DNA from: a virus
DNA: 30,649 bases
Virus record (IMG/VR): IMGVR_UViG_3300035689_001143
Span: 1 to 30,649 of that record
Direction: 5' to 3' (one strand)
Under the pieces are notes generated by a model. The model was not told the origin of the DNA. It saw only the letters and a program-made list of their open reading frames with translations, and did no database searches. The position numbers were made by a program, and so were the translations under genes. Within the stretch, counting starts at the first letter, position 1, and every line of letters starts with the position of its first letter. Positions 15,443 to 23,432 of the stretch are shown here, one piece after another.

Positions 15443-16218
15443 TTACATGGCACAATAAAGATCTTTGTCAAGAAGGTTTTATTATCAATTTAGCATCTAG
15501 ACCAGATAGAAAAGAGTCTGCTCTATTAGCTTGTGCCAAAGCCGGAATTAATGGCATTAGTATTTTTGATGCTGTTACTATAAAAGATCCAAATTATGTA
15601 GCTTATGGATGTACACAAAGCCATATAGACTTGTATAAGTATCAAGTTGAAAATAATATTCCTTATATGCTCATATTAGAAGATGATATTTCTACAATAT
15701 ATAATTATGCAAACTTAGTTAGTATTACAGATATTAATAAACAAAAAAGTTTTTCAGATAATTTAATAGATTCATTTAATACTTTAAAACCAGATATTCT
15801 TTGGCTAGGAACTAGATTAGAATCTAATGTAGATCCATATGATAATTATTTATCTTACAGTAATAAAACATTAACATCTCATGGATACATATGCTCTTAT
15901 AGACTAGCAAAATTTGCTTTAGAAAATTTTAAATATACAGAATCTGGACATTTTTCGTTTAGATGGCCAATAGATTATTTTTTATCACAAATCAAAATGA
16001 AAGATTGTGGACAATTAAAACATAATAATGATAAAACAGAATTTATGAATAATAATATAGTTATAACTGTTAGTAATTGTTTGATATTTAATCAAAAAGC
16101 TGATTTTTCTAATATTATTAATCAAATTTGTGATTATAGCATATGGATACTAGGATGTCATGAGGAGTATTGCTTTAAAATTATAAAGGATAAGATAAAT
16201 TATAATGAATACATATGA
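15439..16218 (+). CDS. GT25-family glycosyltransferase
   Basis: The 259-residue protein matches GT25 (lipooligosaccharide-type) transferases: GFIINLASRPDRKESAL (13-29) is the hallmark N-terminal block, YGCTQSHIDLYKY (56-68) the G-C-x-x-S-H motif, and YMLILEDDI (76-84) the E-D-D metal site. DILWLGTR followed by SHGYICSYRLAKFAL is the usual second half. Bacterial GT25 enzymes add galactose or glucose to surface glycans; relatives in animals and giant viruses glycosylate hydroxylysine. No membrane helix is present. Coupled by ATGA overlap to the fucosyltransferase and by a 14-base overlap to the methyltransferase. Confidence 0.85.
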   Translation: MITWHNKDLCQEGFIINLASRPDRKESALLACAKAGINGISIFDAVTIKDPNYVAYGCTQSHIDLYKYQVENNIPYMLILEDDISTIYNYANLVSITDINKQKSFSDNLIDSFNTLKPDILWLGTRLESNVDPYDNYLSYSNKTLTSHGYICSYRLAKFALENFKYTESGHFSFRWPIDYFLSQIKMKDCGQLKHNNDKTEFMNNNIVITVSNCLIFNQKADFSNIINQICDYSIWILGCHEEYCFKIIKDKINYNEYI

Positions 16219-16891
16219 TATAGTAAAATATTGGGACGATTATCTAGTAGAACAACACGTTGGCTCAGAACTGGCTGTTATTATAGACTATCTCAAAAAA
16301 CAGAATAAAACAAATATTACTTATATCGATATAGGAGCTAATTGTGGAAAATATTATGATGTTTTATCTAGATATTTTACAATAGATAATTGTGTAATGG
16401 TGGAGGCTTCTATTCCCTTATATGATTATTTAAATATTAAATTTCAAAATAAACAATGTGTAATTTATAATAAGATCTTATCTGATACTGATGATATGGT
16501 AAATTTCGCAGATATAGACTTTTCATATATAAAAGAATTAGGTCAAAATATTAATCTTGGACTATCCAAAGCATACGGATGCTCAAATGGTAGCAGAGAG
16601 CAATTATCTGCTGGAAATTTTTTAACTTCTTATGTACTAGATGCTGGTATAAATAATATAGATCTTATTAAAATAGATACAGAAAATAGAGATTATCATA
16701 TATTAAAAGCTATGACTCCTTATATAAGTAAATTTAATAATAAACCATTAATTTGTTTTGAACATAATTATCATAATGATATGTCTAAAGACGAGGCTCA
16801 AAATATATTAAATAATTTTTGTAACAATAATAATTATAATTCTATTAATATAGACGATATAAAATGGAGTAGTGTATTTTTATGTCCATAA
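16205..16891 (+). CDS. FkbM-like methyltransferase
   Basis: The 228-residue protein has the class I methyltransferase core: YIDIGANCGKYYDVL (40-54) is motif I, VMVEASIPLYDYL supplies the SAM-ribose acid, CVIYNKILSD is the usual next strand, and LIKIDTENRDYHILKAM resembles the FkbM (I)K-x-D-x-E-G block with N-R replacing the glycine. The change D-T-E-N from D-x-E-G is a small departure from consensus. It lies between glycosyltransferases in the plus island and overlaps both neighbours, so sugar O-methylation is the natural guess. Confidence 0.75.
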   Translation: MNTYDIVKYWDDYLVEQHVGSELAVIIDYLKKQNKTNITYIDIGANCGKYYDVLSRYFTIDNCVMVEASIPLYDYLNIKFQNKQCVIYNKILSDTDDMVNFADIDFSYIKELGQNINLGLSKAYGCSNGSREQLSAGNFLTSYVLDAGINNIDLIKIDTENRDYHILKAMTPYISKFNNKPLICFEHNYHNDMSKDEAQNILNNFCNNNNYNSINIDDIKWSSVFLCP

Positions 16892-17580
16892 AAACATATA
16901 ATAAAATTAATGATATTATCTATAATCTAAAAATAGATAAAAAGTTTTGGTTCACTGACTTTCTTACCGGAGAAGATTACGATATAAGAAGATCAAAACC
17001 GGCAGAATATATTAAAACAACAATAAAAATTGCTAAATTATTAAAAATGAAAAATGTTGTTGAAATAGGTTCTACTAGATTTGCTATTACTAAACAATGT
17101 ATAGAATATTTTGATTCTTCTATTATAGATCCCTTTAAGAGTCCTCCTTGTTGTTGTGATGGTCACTCAACTTACTTTTGGGCAAAACATGGTTTTGAAA
17201 CTCATACGGTAGATATTGATCAAAATTGTTCTCATAATATTATTAACTCATATAAAATATTAAATGAAAATTTTCCAAATAATCTACATTTACATATTCC
17301 TATGGATGGTTTAGAGTTTTTAAATAATTTTAAATCATCTATAGATATATTATATTTAGATGGATGGGACAAAGGAACACCAGACTATGCAGAGAATCAT
17401 CTAAAAGCATTTTTAGCAGCAGAAGATAAAATGTCTGCTATTCATCTTGTTCTTATAGATGATACAGATTTTGTAACATCAGATGGTGGTAAAGATAAAT
17501 TATTATCACCTTTTTTGATCGAAAATAATTATAGAGTTCTTTTTAATGGCAGACAAACACTATTTATTAATCAATTATGA
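16882..17580 (+). CDS. Class I SAM-dependent methyltransferase-like protein
   Basis: The 232-residue protein has a Rossmann-type methyltransferase layout: NVVEIGSTRFAITKQ (58-72) where motif I is expected, but with E-I-G-S-T and no second glycine, ETHTVDIDQN as the acidic second strand, and DILYLDGWDKGTPDYAENHL as the motif IV region, typical of Methyltransf_24-like proteins. A Cys cluster, PPCCCDGHS (88-96), is unusual and could bind metal. It is translationally coupled to the next transferase (ATGA). Substrate unknown; a non-methylating SAM or sugar-binding role cannot be ruled out because motif I is degenerate. Confidence 0.65.
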   Translation: MSIKTYNKINDIIYNLKIDKKFWFTDFLTGEDYDIRRSKPAEYIKTTIKIAKLLKMKNVVEIGSTRFAITKQCIEYFDSSIIDPFKSPPCCCDGHSTYFWAKHGFETHTVDIDQNCSHNIINSYKILNENFPNNLHLHIPMDGLEFLNNFKSSIDILYLDGWDKGTPDYAENHLKAFLAAEDKMSAIHLVLIDDTDFVTSDGGKDKLLSPFLIENNYRVLFNGRQTLFINQL

Positions 17581-18356
17581 ATAAAATTATACTTTCACTA
17601 ACAACTATTCCAAATAGATTAATGGAAAAACAAGATCATATGGGAACAAAAATAGGACTAAAAACTATTTTAGAACAATCGTATTCACCATATGAAATAC
17701 ATTTTAATATTCCATATAAATACAATTTTACCAATGAAGAATTAATTATTCCTGATTGGCTAAAAGATTTTGAATCTAAATATGATCATCTTAAAATTTT
17801 TAGAACTATAGATTATGGACCAATTACAAAAATTTTTCCAACACTCGAAAGAATTCAAGATCCTGATACAATAATAATTGTTGTAGACGATGACTTATAT
17901 TATATGGATGGTCTAATAGAAGCTCATTTAGAAGCTAGGATTAAGTACCCGAATTGTGCCATAGGATTTGCCGGTTTGAGCGCTATAGATGGATCCTGTC
18001 ATTTTTGCACAACTCTTCAAAATGATACCATAGTCAAAATATTAGAAGGCTATAAAAGCGTATCTTATCTAAGATCTTTTTTTAATCTAGAGGAATTAGA
18101 AAGAGATTTTATGGATAAGTCTTGGAATGATGATCTGCTATTATCTGCTTATATGGGATATAAAAATATACAAAAAATTGTTGTTGCATATCAAAAAGAT
18201 ACTGATTTTTCTCCTAGAGTAGAGTCTTTTCCTGTTGTTGGTCACACTCCTGTTGAAAGAGGAGGGTGCTATCAATTTAGACACGATGTAGAAAAACAAA
18301 ATCAATCAGAAATAAATATTAATAATTTTTATAAATTAGGATATTTAGAACGTTAA
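17577..18356 (+). CDS. GT-A glycosyltransferase with DDD motif
   Basis: A 259-residue transferase-like protein. IILSLTTIPNRL opens the fold, DYGPITKIFPTLERI (79-93) and DTIIIVVDDDLYYM (97-110) hold the metal site (Asp104-106), and WNDDLLLSAYMGYKNI (about 182-197) fits an acceptor-side E/D-D motif. I recall this D-Y-G-P-x-T-K...V-D-D-D layout from bacterial, algal and giant-virus glycosyltransferases without a characterised activity. It is last in the plus island; its TAA stop shares the bases TTAA with the stop of the convergent protease gene. No signal peptide. Confidence 0.75.
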   Translation: MNKIILSLTTIPNRLMEKQDHMGTKIGLKTILEQSYSPYEIHFNIPYKYNFTNEELIIPDWLKDFESKYDHLKIFRTIDYGPITKIFPTLERIQDPDTIIIVVDDDLYYMDGLIEAHLEARIKYPNCAIGFAGLSAIDGSCHFCTTLQNDTIVKILEGYKSVSYLRSFFNLEELERDFMDKSWNDDLLLSAYMGYKNIQKIVVAYQKDTDFSPRVESFPVVGHTPVERGGCYQFRHDVEKQNQSEININNFYKLGYLER

Positions 18357-19282
18357 TGAATAGGATATAATATTCCATATCCTTGATATTTTTTTATATT
18401 AGGATATCTATTATCGTTTAATGGTTTTGTAAATTTTTTTAAAACATCTATATATGATTGATATGAATTTAAATTAAATTTATTATATTTCATATTATAA
18501 CTTAATAGTAAAGAAGCAATTCCAACAGCAAATGGATTGCTCATACTTGTCCCACTCATTTTGGCATATTTGTTATCTGGCACACATCCCATAATATCAT
18601 GACCTGGAGCAAGGAAATCCAATCTTTCTCCACTGCATGAAAAACTCGTTCTTTTTAATCCAATATCTACTGCTCCGATAGCAATAGTATTTGTATAATT
18701 CGCTGGATACATTATTTCTGTATCGGCTCCGGAATTACCGGCAGCGCAAAACATTATTTTATTTTTACTTTCAACATAATTAATTGCTTTTTCTATCTCT
18801 AGATTAGGTGCTGAAGAACCAAGACTCATCGTTATAAAATGAACATTCTGATCTGCTACCCAATATAATGCATCTATAATAGATCTCATATCTCCATTAC
18901 CTTTATCTCCCAAAACTTTTACTGGCATAATCTTGGTTTTTGGAGCCACACCAACCATTCCTTTTCCATTATTACATGCAGCTATTGTTGATGATACATG
19001 AGTGCCGTGTCCATTTCTATCTATTGGACTACTATTTTTTTCTACAAAATTTTTACCATCTATAAGATTTGGTTCTATATCCGGATGATCCAAGTCGCAT
19101 CCTGTATCAAGAACAGCACAAACAACGCCATCTCCATCACTTAATTTCCATGCGTTTGGAATATCAAAATCAATAATCTCCCAACCCATCATTTGTGGGT
19201 CGTTCGGAGATAGTCCAAATAATGGCTCTGAAATATATGGTAATAAACCTATTTTATTTTTTAAAAACCATTTTTTAAACAT
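18353..19282 (-). CDS. Subtilisin-like serine protease (S8)
   Basis: The 309-residue enzyme has all catalytic elements of peptidase family S8: Asp59 in AVLDTG, His92 in NGHGTHVSS, the oxyanion Asn183 in AAGNSG, and Ser246 in SGTSMSNP. Its N-terminus has neither a signal peptide nor an I9 propeptide; only about 45 residues precede the core, and GLSPNDPQMMGWEII resembles the short strand-forming leader of mature subtilases. So it may act in the cytoplasm or in the virion, or be released at lysis. It lies 1 base downstream of the trypsin-like protease gene, and the two are probably co-expressed. Confidence 0.92.
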   Translation of the reverse strand: MFKKWFLKNKIGLLPYISEPLFGLSPNDPQMMGWEIIDFDIPNAWKLSDGDGVVCAVLDTGCDLDHPDIEPNLIDGKNFVEKNSSPIDRNGHGTHVSSTIAACNNGKGMVGVAPKTKIMPVKVLGDKGNGDMRSIIDALYWVADQNVHFITMSLGSSAPNLEIEKAINYVESKNKIMFCAAGNSGADTEIMYPANYTNTIAIGAVDIGLKRTSFSCSGERLDFLAPGHDIMGCVPDNKYAKMSGTSMSNPFAVGIASLLLSYNMKYNKFNLNSYQSYIDVLKKFTKPLNDNRYPNIKKYQGYGILYPIH

Positions 19283-19283
19283 A

Positions 19284-20045
19284 TTATTTATCTTTCAATA
19301 ATTCTTGTGTAGTATTTTCTATCCAGTCCTTATATACACTAACTCTGGTATGAGCGCTAACTGCTCCATATTTTGATTTTCCTTTATTAATTTTATCCTC
19401 TATAACACCAGAATGAATACCAGCAAGATCATTTCCTATAAATAGTCCGCCTCCACTATCTCCAGGAGCAATGATAAACTCTAATTCTGTTTTACCTGTT
19501 TTTACTGATGGAGAACAGAATAATAAATATTCATTAACAGCATCAATAAAATTAGATCCTGCTCTTTTTTTACTTTCTTTGCTTGGTAATATACCCGTAA
19601 TAAATGTTCCAGTAGAACCATATCCAGCCAAAGAACAAATAGAGCCATTTTCTTGATTATTTTTATATATATCTGGATACCAGTCCAACCCTATATCTCC
19701 AGAGACTAAACATACCGCTATATCATGTCTTCCAAATTTTTCATAATCATAATCTTTATGAACTATTATTTTTTTAACTGGCAATAATTTTGTACTAAAA
19801 ATTACCACACAAGTTTTATTATTATGAAATATATGAGCAGCTGTTATAATAATATTATTTTTGTATGCTACTACAGATCCAGAATATGGTGTATCGTCCT
19901 GTTTTCTTCCTATTATTTGACCAATATATGGAAATTTTAAACCATAATTTATGTATTTTTCATCTGGAGTATTAGGATCTATTGTTCCAGAAAAAGATAA
20001 AGTTCCATATATTATTACTAATAGTACCAAAAATATTTTTATCAT
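19284..20045 (-). CDS. Secreted trypsin-like serine protease (S1)
   Basis: The 253-residue protein carries a chymotrypsin-fold triad: His71 in TAAHIF, Asp108 in RHDIAV, Ser197 in PGDSGGG. Residues 1-19 (MIKIFLVLLVIIYGTLSFS) form a signal peptide, so the enzyme is exported; no lipobox or anchor is seen. The start is supported by AAAGG about 10 bases upstream, even though it lies 74 bases inside the end of the HNH gene. There is no clear zymogen activation site. The subtilisin-like gene follows. Such proteases are common in bacteria but unusual in phage genomes; periplasmic or extracellular cleavage of host proteins is inferred. Confidence 0.88.
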   Translation of the reverse strand: MIKIFLVLLVIIYGTLSFSGTIDPNTPDEKYINYGLKFPYIGQIIGRKQDDTPYSGSVVAYKNNIIITAAHIFHNNKTCVVIFSTKLLPVKKIIVHKDYDYEKFGRHDIAVCLVSGDIGLDWYPDIYKNNQENGSICSLAGYGSTGTFITGILPSKESKKRAGSNFIDAVNEYLLFCSPSVKTGKTELEFIIAPGDSGGGLFIGNDLAGIHSGVIEDKINKGKSKYGAVSAHTRVSVYKDWIENTTQELLKDK

Positions 20046-20349
20046 AAAACTGAGCCTTTATTTTGTAGGGCTTGTTGATTACTTTATTATAATACACCCT
20101 ACAATCTTTTATCACATCCTCATTCCAACTGTTCCAATCCATGAGATGCCCAAAAACAAAATGGCACGTTTTACATAAAGTGATTAAATTTTTTGGATCT
20201 AATTCTTTTGATTGATCAATATTTACAGGCACTATATGATGAACTTGAAGATTCTTAATAGATGCGCATGATTGACAAAATGATTCTTTTTTTAGATGAT
20301 CAAGTCTAGTTTTTTTCCACTTATATGACCTGGATAGTATAGAAAACAT
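19972..20349 (-). CDS. HNH endonuclease
   Basis: The 125-residue protein has a compact HNH nuclease core: C25-x2-C28, VHHIVP (His37, His38), Asn54 in PKNLITLC, and C59-x2-C62-H63, with four Cys ligands for structural zinc. About 60 residues beyond the core are of unknown role. Start: ATG 20349, which overlaps the stop of the oxygenase gene; the TTG one codon earlier is not needed. The final 74 bases overlap the signal-peptide part of the protease gene, a longer overlap than any other here. It may be a free-standing homing-type nuclease or a packaging/defence nuclease; sequence cannot distinguish these. Confidence 0.82.
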   Translation of the reverse strand: MFSILSRSYKWKKTRLDHLKKESFCQSCASIKNLQVHHIVPVNIDQSKELDPKNLITLCKTCHFVFGHLMDWNSWNEDVIKDCRVYYNKVINKPYKIKAQFYDKNIFGTISNNIWNFIFFWNNRS

Positions 20350-20924
20350 CAAATTTTATACTCATGACTAGGATCATATGTTAAAAATGATGCTATTGTA
20401 TATCTAACTCCTTTTGTTATTTTTGTTACACCATGTAAACAATCTAATCCGCCTGTGTGTATAGCACTATAACCTACTTTTGGCAGTACTTGCAGATTAT
20501 CTTTATTAGGATAATATAAAATTCCACCTTCAAAATCTTCATTCAAAAAAGTAACAGTTCCAAAATCTCTCCAAGGAAATGGATGTTGACTACCATTTGG
20601 CTCAACAGCATCAGCATGAGGATGCAACTCGTATCCTTCTGTCCATCTTACTATATGTAGACTATCTATATATAAAGGTTTTTCTATATTAGATTGTTTA
20701 ATAAACTCAGATATCATATAATCTTTACCACTCTTAATTATATTTATAATTTCTTCATCTTTAATTTGGTTCATATATATTTGTCTACCTTGCCAATAAT
20801 TAGATCCTAATTCACCAAAATCTGCTTGATGACTATTGATATAGTCTATAATCTTAGTGGTATTTGGTTTAATGATTTTATTTTCAAATATAATTGGTTT
20901 ATTATTCACGTAACACCTCTTCAT
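20349..20924 (-). CDS. 2OG-Fe(II) oxygenase, prolyl 4-hydroxylase-like
   Basis: The 191-residue protein is a 2-oxoglutarate/Fe(II) dioxygenase of the prolyl-4-hydroxylase type. The iron triad is His103-x-Asp105 (LHPHAD) and His164 (LDCLHGVTKI); Arg174 (KGVRYTIASF) would bind 2-oxoglutarate. GTVTFLNEDFEGGILYYP between them is the standard core strand pair. It is soluble and of single-domain size. Phage P4H-like oxygenases are common and mostly uncharacterised; they may hydroxylate protein prolines, nucleobases or sugars. Because a GT60-like GlcNAc transferase is encoded nearby, peptidyl proline is a reasonable candidate substrate. Confidence 0.88.
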   Translation of the reverse strand: MKRCYVNNKPIIFENKIIKPNTTKIIDYINSHQADFGELGSNYWQGRQIYMNQIKDEEIINIIKSGKDYMISEFIKQSNIEKPLYIDSLHIVRWTEGYELHPHADAVEPNGSQHPFPWRDFGTVTFLNEDFEGGILYYPNKDNLQVLPKVGYSAIHTGGLDCLHGVTKITKGVRYTIASFLTYDPSHEYKI

Positions 20925-21363
20925 AAAAAAATATATTATCAGTACATATTCCGCGACTACGTTTCAGTATATCTATATCATAATTGAATAGTTCTGGTAA
21001 AACACAAATTGTATTATTATCCAATTCGCTACCTGGATATGCCCAAATTATTTGTTTAGATGTTAATGTATATTTATCTTTTTCATGGAAAAAATAATTT
21101 AATATACCATATAAACTATTACATTGACTAAACGCTTGTAAATTTTTGCAATGAATCCATAGTTTATCGGAATATTTTATTAACCAATCTATTTTAATTA
21201 TATATTGCGGAGCATCGTGTCCAAGATACCAATTATTATCAATGTATCTCATATCTATTTCAACGTCATAACCAAGAGATATGACATTTTTAATAGTATC
21301 TGGATGATTTTCTTTGTCTTCTATCTTTTCTTTTAAATTGCCTCTATGAGAAATTAGTATCAT
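20902..21363 (-). CDS. GDPD/PI-PLC-like phosphodiesterase domain protein
   Basis: The 153-residue protein resembles a short glycerophosphodiester phosphodiesterase-like TIM barrel: LISHRGN (3-9) with His6 and Arg7, VEIDMR (34-39) with the metal ligands Glu35 and Asp37, and YLGHDAP (46-52) with His49. LWIHCKN follows as in a bacterial group I recall near sugar-nucleotidyltransferases. It is much shorter than catabolic GDPDs (about 250), so only part of the barrel is present. It overlaps the HAD-nucleotidyltransferase by 20 bases and the oxygenase by 23. A role in glycan or phosphodiester-linked sugar metabolism is inferred from context. Confidence 0.72.
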   Translation of the reverse strand: MILISHRGNLKEKIEDKENHPDTIKNVISLGYDVEIDMRYIDNNWYLGHDAPQYIIKIDWLIKYSDKLWIHCKNLQAFSQCNSLYGILNYFFHEKDKYTLTSKQIIWAYPGSELDNNTICVLPELFNYDIDILKRSRGICTDNIFFYEEVLRE

Positions 21364-22720
21364 AATTTTGTAAAAAATATTGTAGATCTTCTGGAGTTCC
21401 TAATCCCCACATATTGTCGATATTAAATATTACTATTTTTTTCCCATCTTCTATAGCCTCATTAAATACTGGACAAACATAAAATTCATTATTATATCTT
21501 TTATTTTTTTCTATCATTTGTTCTGCATATTTTACATAGTCAGAGCCTTTTTTCCAATAATATATCCCGACTGTCGCTATGTCAGATATTGGATTTTTTT
21601 CTGCAACTTCCGTTACGAATCCTTTATCGTTTACTTTAACAAAAGACCATTTTGGATGAGTAGACTTAAAGGTTAATATGCCAGCATCTACATCTTGTTC
21701 TTGCATTTTGTACATAAACTCACTACTATTCCAATCGACATATTGATCGGAGTTAGCAATAATCAAAGGATTATCATTATTTATTAATTCTTTAGCTAAT
21801 AGAGTTGTACAAGCAGCGCCATCTGTTACTGAATCTATGGTGATAATATTAGTATTATTAGTTTTAACAATTAAAGGTAATAAACTATTTAAATTATATT
21901 TTTCAGAATGTAATTTTTGCACTATAAAAGTGTGAGGACTATCAAATGACAGATTCTCAACTATCACTTGTATCATTGGTTTGCCACGAACATCTATAAG
22001 AGGCTTGGGAAAAGTGTACCCGGCTTGTTCAAAACGACTGCCAGCACCGGCCATGGGTATGAGAACATTTAATTTAGAGTCTTGCCACATAATCTTATCG
22101 TTATTTCTTATATTGTAAGAATCTATAATTTTAAATAGATCACTATTGTTTAGGTCTTTTGAGTTTTTAACCCTATATATATTAGATCCAGATCTTTTTG
22201 CAGCAAGCAGTCCGTGTGGAGAATCTTCTATTATTAGAGTCTCTTTGGGTAAAACCCCAAAAGACATCATAGCTTTCCAATACATTTCAGGATATGGCTT
22301 TGATTTCTCCACGTCCTCATTGCTAATAATGAGATCAATATATTTTATTATTTGTAATTTACATACGGCAGTATATATCGTTTTTCTAATTGAATTGGAG
22401 CAGATAGCAATTTTGTAGTCCGCTTCTGCTAATTTTGTAATTTGATCTAATAATTTAATATTCGGAGATAAATTTGATAATTTTTTATGGGTTATTTTTT
22501 GTTTTTTTATCCAAATTGCATCATGTGAATGTTCCGGTAGTCCTTTTTCTTTGGTTAATAAGTTTAATTTTTCTTTAGTTTTTAATCCGTCGTATTTCTT
22601 AATATGCTCATCCCATAGTATTTTATAGTCATCAGATAAAGCTTCATTCAAAGCTTCATAGTGTATCTGTTTTGCGTCTAACAAAACTCCATCTAAATCG
22701 AAAATTATTAATTTGATCAT
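21344..22720 (-). CDS. HAD phosphatase - sugar nucleotidyltransferase fusion
   Basis: The 458-residue protein has two domains. Residues 1-205 are a HAD-superfamily hydrolase of the beta-phosphoglucomutase-like subgroup: FDLDGVLLD with Asp8 and Asp10, SNSIRKT as motif II, and EKSKPYPEMY with IIEDSPHG as motifs III/IV. Residues 216-458 are a nucleotidyltransferase: MAGAGSRF (223-230), FPKPLIDVRGKPMI (237-250), and NSDQYVDW holding the metal-binding Asp. Fusion of a phosphatase with a sugar-phosphate nucleotidyltransferase allows consecutive steps of NDP-sugar synthesis, as known for heptose pathways. The sugar is unknown. The 4-base overlap with the methyltransferase gene suggests coupling. Confidence 0.85.
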   Translation of the reverse strand: MIKLIIFDLDGVLLDAKQIHYEALNEALSDDYKILWDEHIKKYDGLKTKEKLNLLTKEKGLPEHSHDAIWIKKQKITHKKLSNLSPNIKLLDQITKLAEADYKIAICSNSIRKTIYTAVCKLQIIKYIDLIISNEDVEKSKPYPEMYWKAMMSFGVLPKETLIIEDSPHGLLAAKRSGSNIYRVKNSKDLNNSDLFKIIDSYNIRNNDKIMWQDSKLNVLIPMAGAGSRFEQAGYTFPKPLIDVRGKPMIQVIVENLSFDSPHTFIVQKLHSEKYNLNSLLPLIVKTNNTNIITIDSVTDGAACTTLLAKELINNDNPLIIANSDQYVDWNSSEFMYKMQEQDVDAGILTFKSTHPKWSFVKVNDKGFVTEVAEKNPISDIATVGIYYWKKGSDYVKYAEQMIEKNKRYNNEFYVCPVFNEAIEDGKKIVIFNIDNMWGLGTPEDLQYFLQNYDTNFS

Positions 22721-23418
22721 AAAATTACATTATTTCTCCCATAAGCAGCAAGACCAAAACCTGTATAATAGTTTCTAAAATTAGAGAACCCCTTAGACAA
22801 GATAAGATTTTTTGTATCGTCGCCAACACAACCATAATCATGCATTATAATAATTGCGTTTTCTGTAAACATATCTATGATCTCTTTTACATCTAAAAAA
22901 ATTTGTTCTTTAGAATGACCGCCGTCTATAAACGCAAAATCCAATTGTTTATCGGTATGGTGCAATGAAATATTATTAATCGTATCTTGTGGTGACCAAC
23001 CTATAGTCGGTTTTACAAAATTTTCTAATTCTAAACTTCTAATTAAATTAGAAACCATTTTATAGCCATCGGCATTTTGTGTTTTTACAATTATGGTATC
23101 ATGTCCGTAATTGCCACAACCAAGATCTTCTTCTAGATAAGCGTCCATTGTTACAAGTTTTCCACCAGTAACTTTTAAGGCTTGTCCAATTACTGTTGCC
23201 GATATACCAAAACCCGTTGCTATTTCAAATCCTGATTTTAATTTATTTTCCACAAGTAACTTATAAATAATATTTGCTTCGGATTGCCTTATAGACCATG
23301 GATTAAAATGATTAGACATCTTAATAGAATCAGCATTGTGTAAATTATCTGCTGGTTCAAGATAAAAATTTAATGGAAAAGTTTTAGATAATTCTATCAG
23401 CTGATTATGTGTAAGCAT
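22717..23418 (-). CDS. Class I SAM-dependent methyltransferase (Methyltransf_24-like)
   Basis: From ATG 23418 the product is 233 residues. SGFEIATGFGISATVIGQAL is motif I, GGKLVTMDAYLEED the second strand with its acidic residue, LDFAFIDGGHSKEQIFLDVKEI the Methyltransf_24 hallmark (F-I-D-G-x-H), and IIIMHDYG the next strand. This family methylates small molecules and sugars, e.g. in glycan or antibiotic clusters. A TTG at 23436 would add 6 residues and overlap the previous stop, but the ATG has GAAG 6-9 bases before it and begins the better-conserved part. Substrate unknown. Confidence 0.8.
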   Translation of the reverse strand: MLTHNQLIELSKTFPLNFYLEPADNLHNADSIKMSNHFNPWSIRQSEANIIYKLLVENKLKSGFEIATGFGISATVIGQALKVTGGKLVTMDAYLEEDLGCGNYGHDTIIVKTQNADGYKMVSNLIRSLELENFVKPTIGWSPQDTINNISLHHTDKQLDFAFIDGGHSKEQIFLDVKEIIDMFTENAIIIMHDYGCVGDDTKNLILSKGFSNFRNYYTGFGLAAYGRNNVIL

Positions 23419-23432
23419 TTTTACTTCTATGA

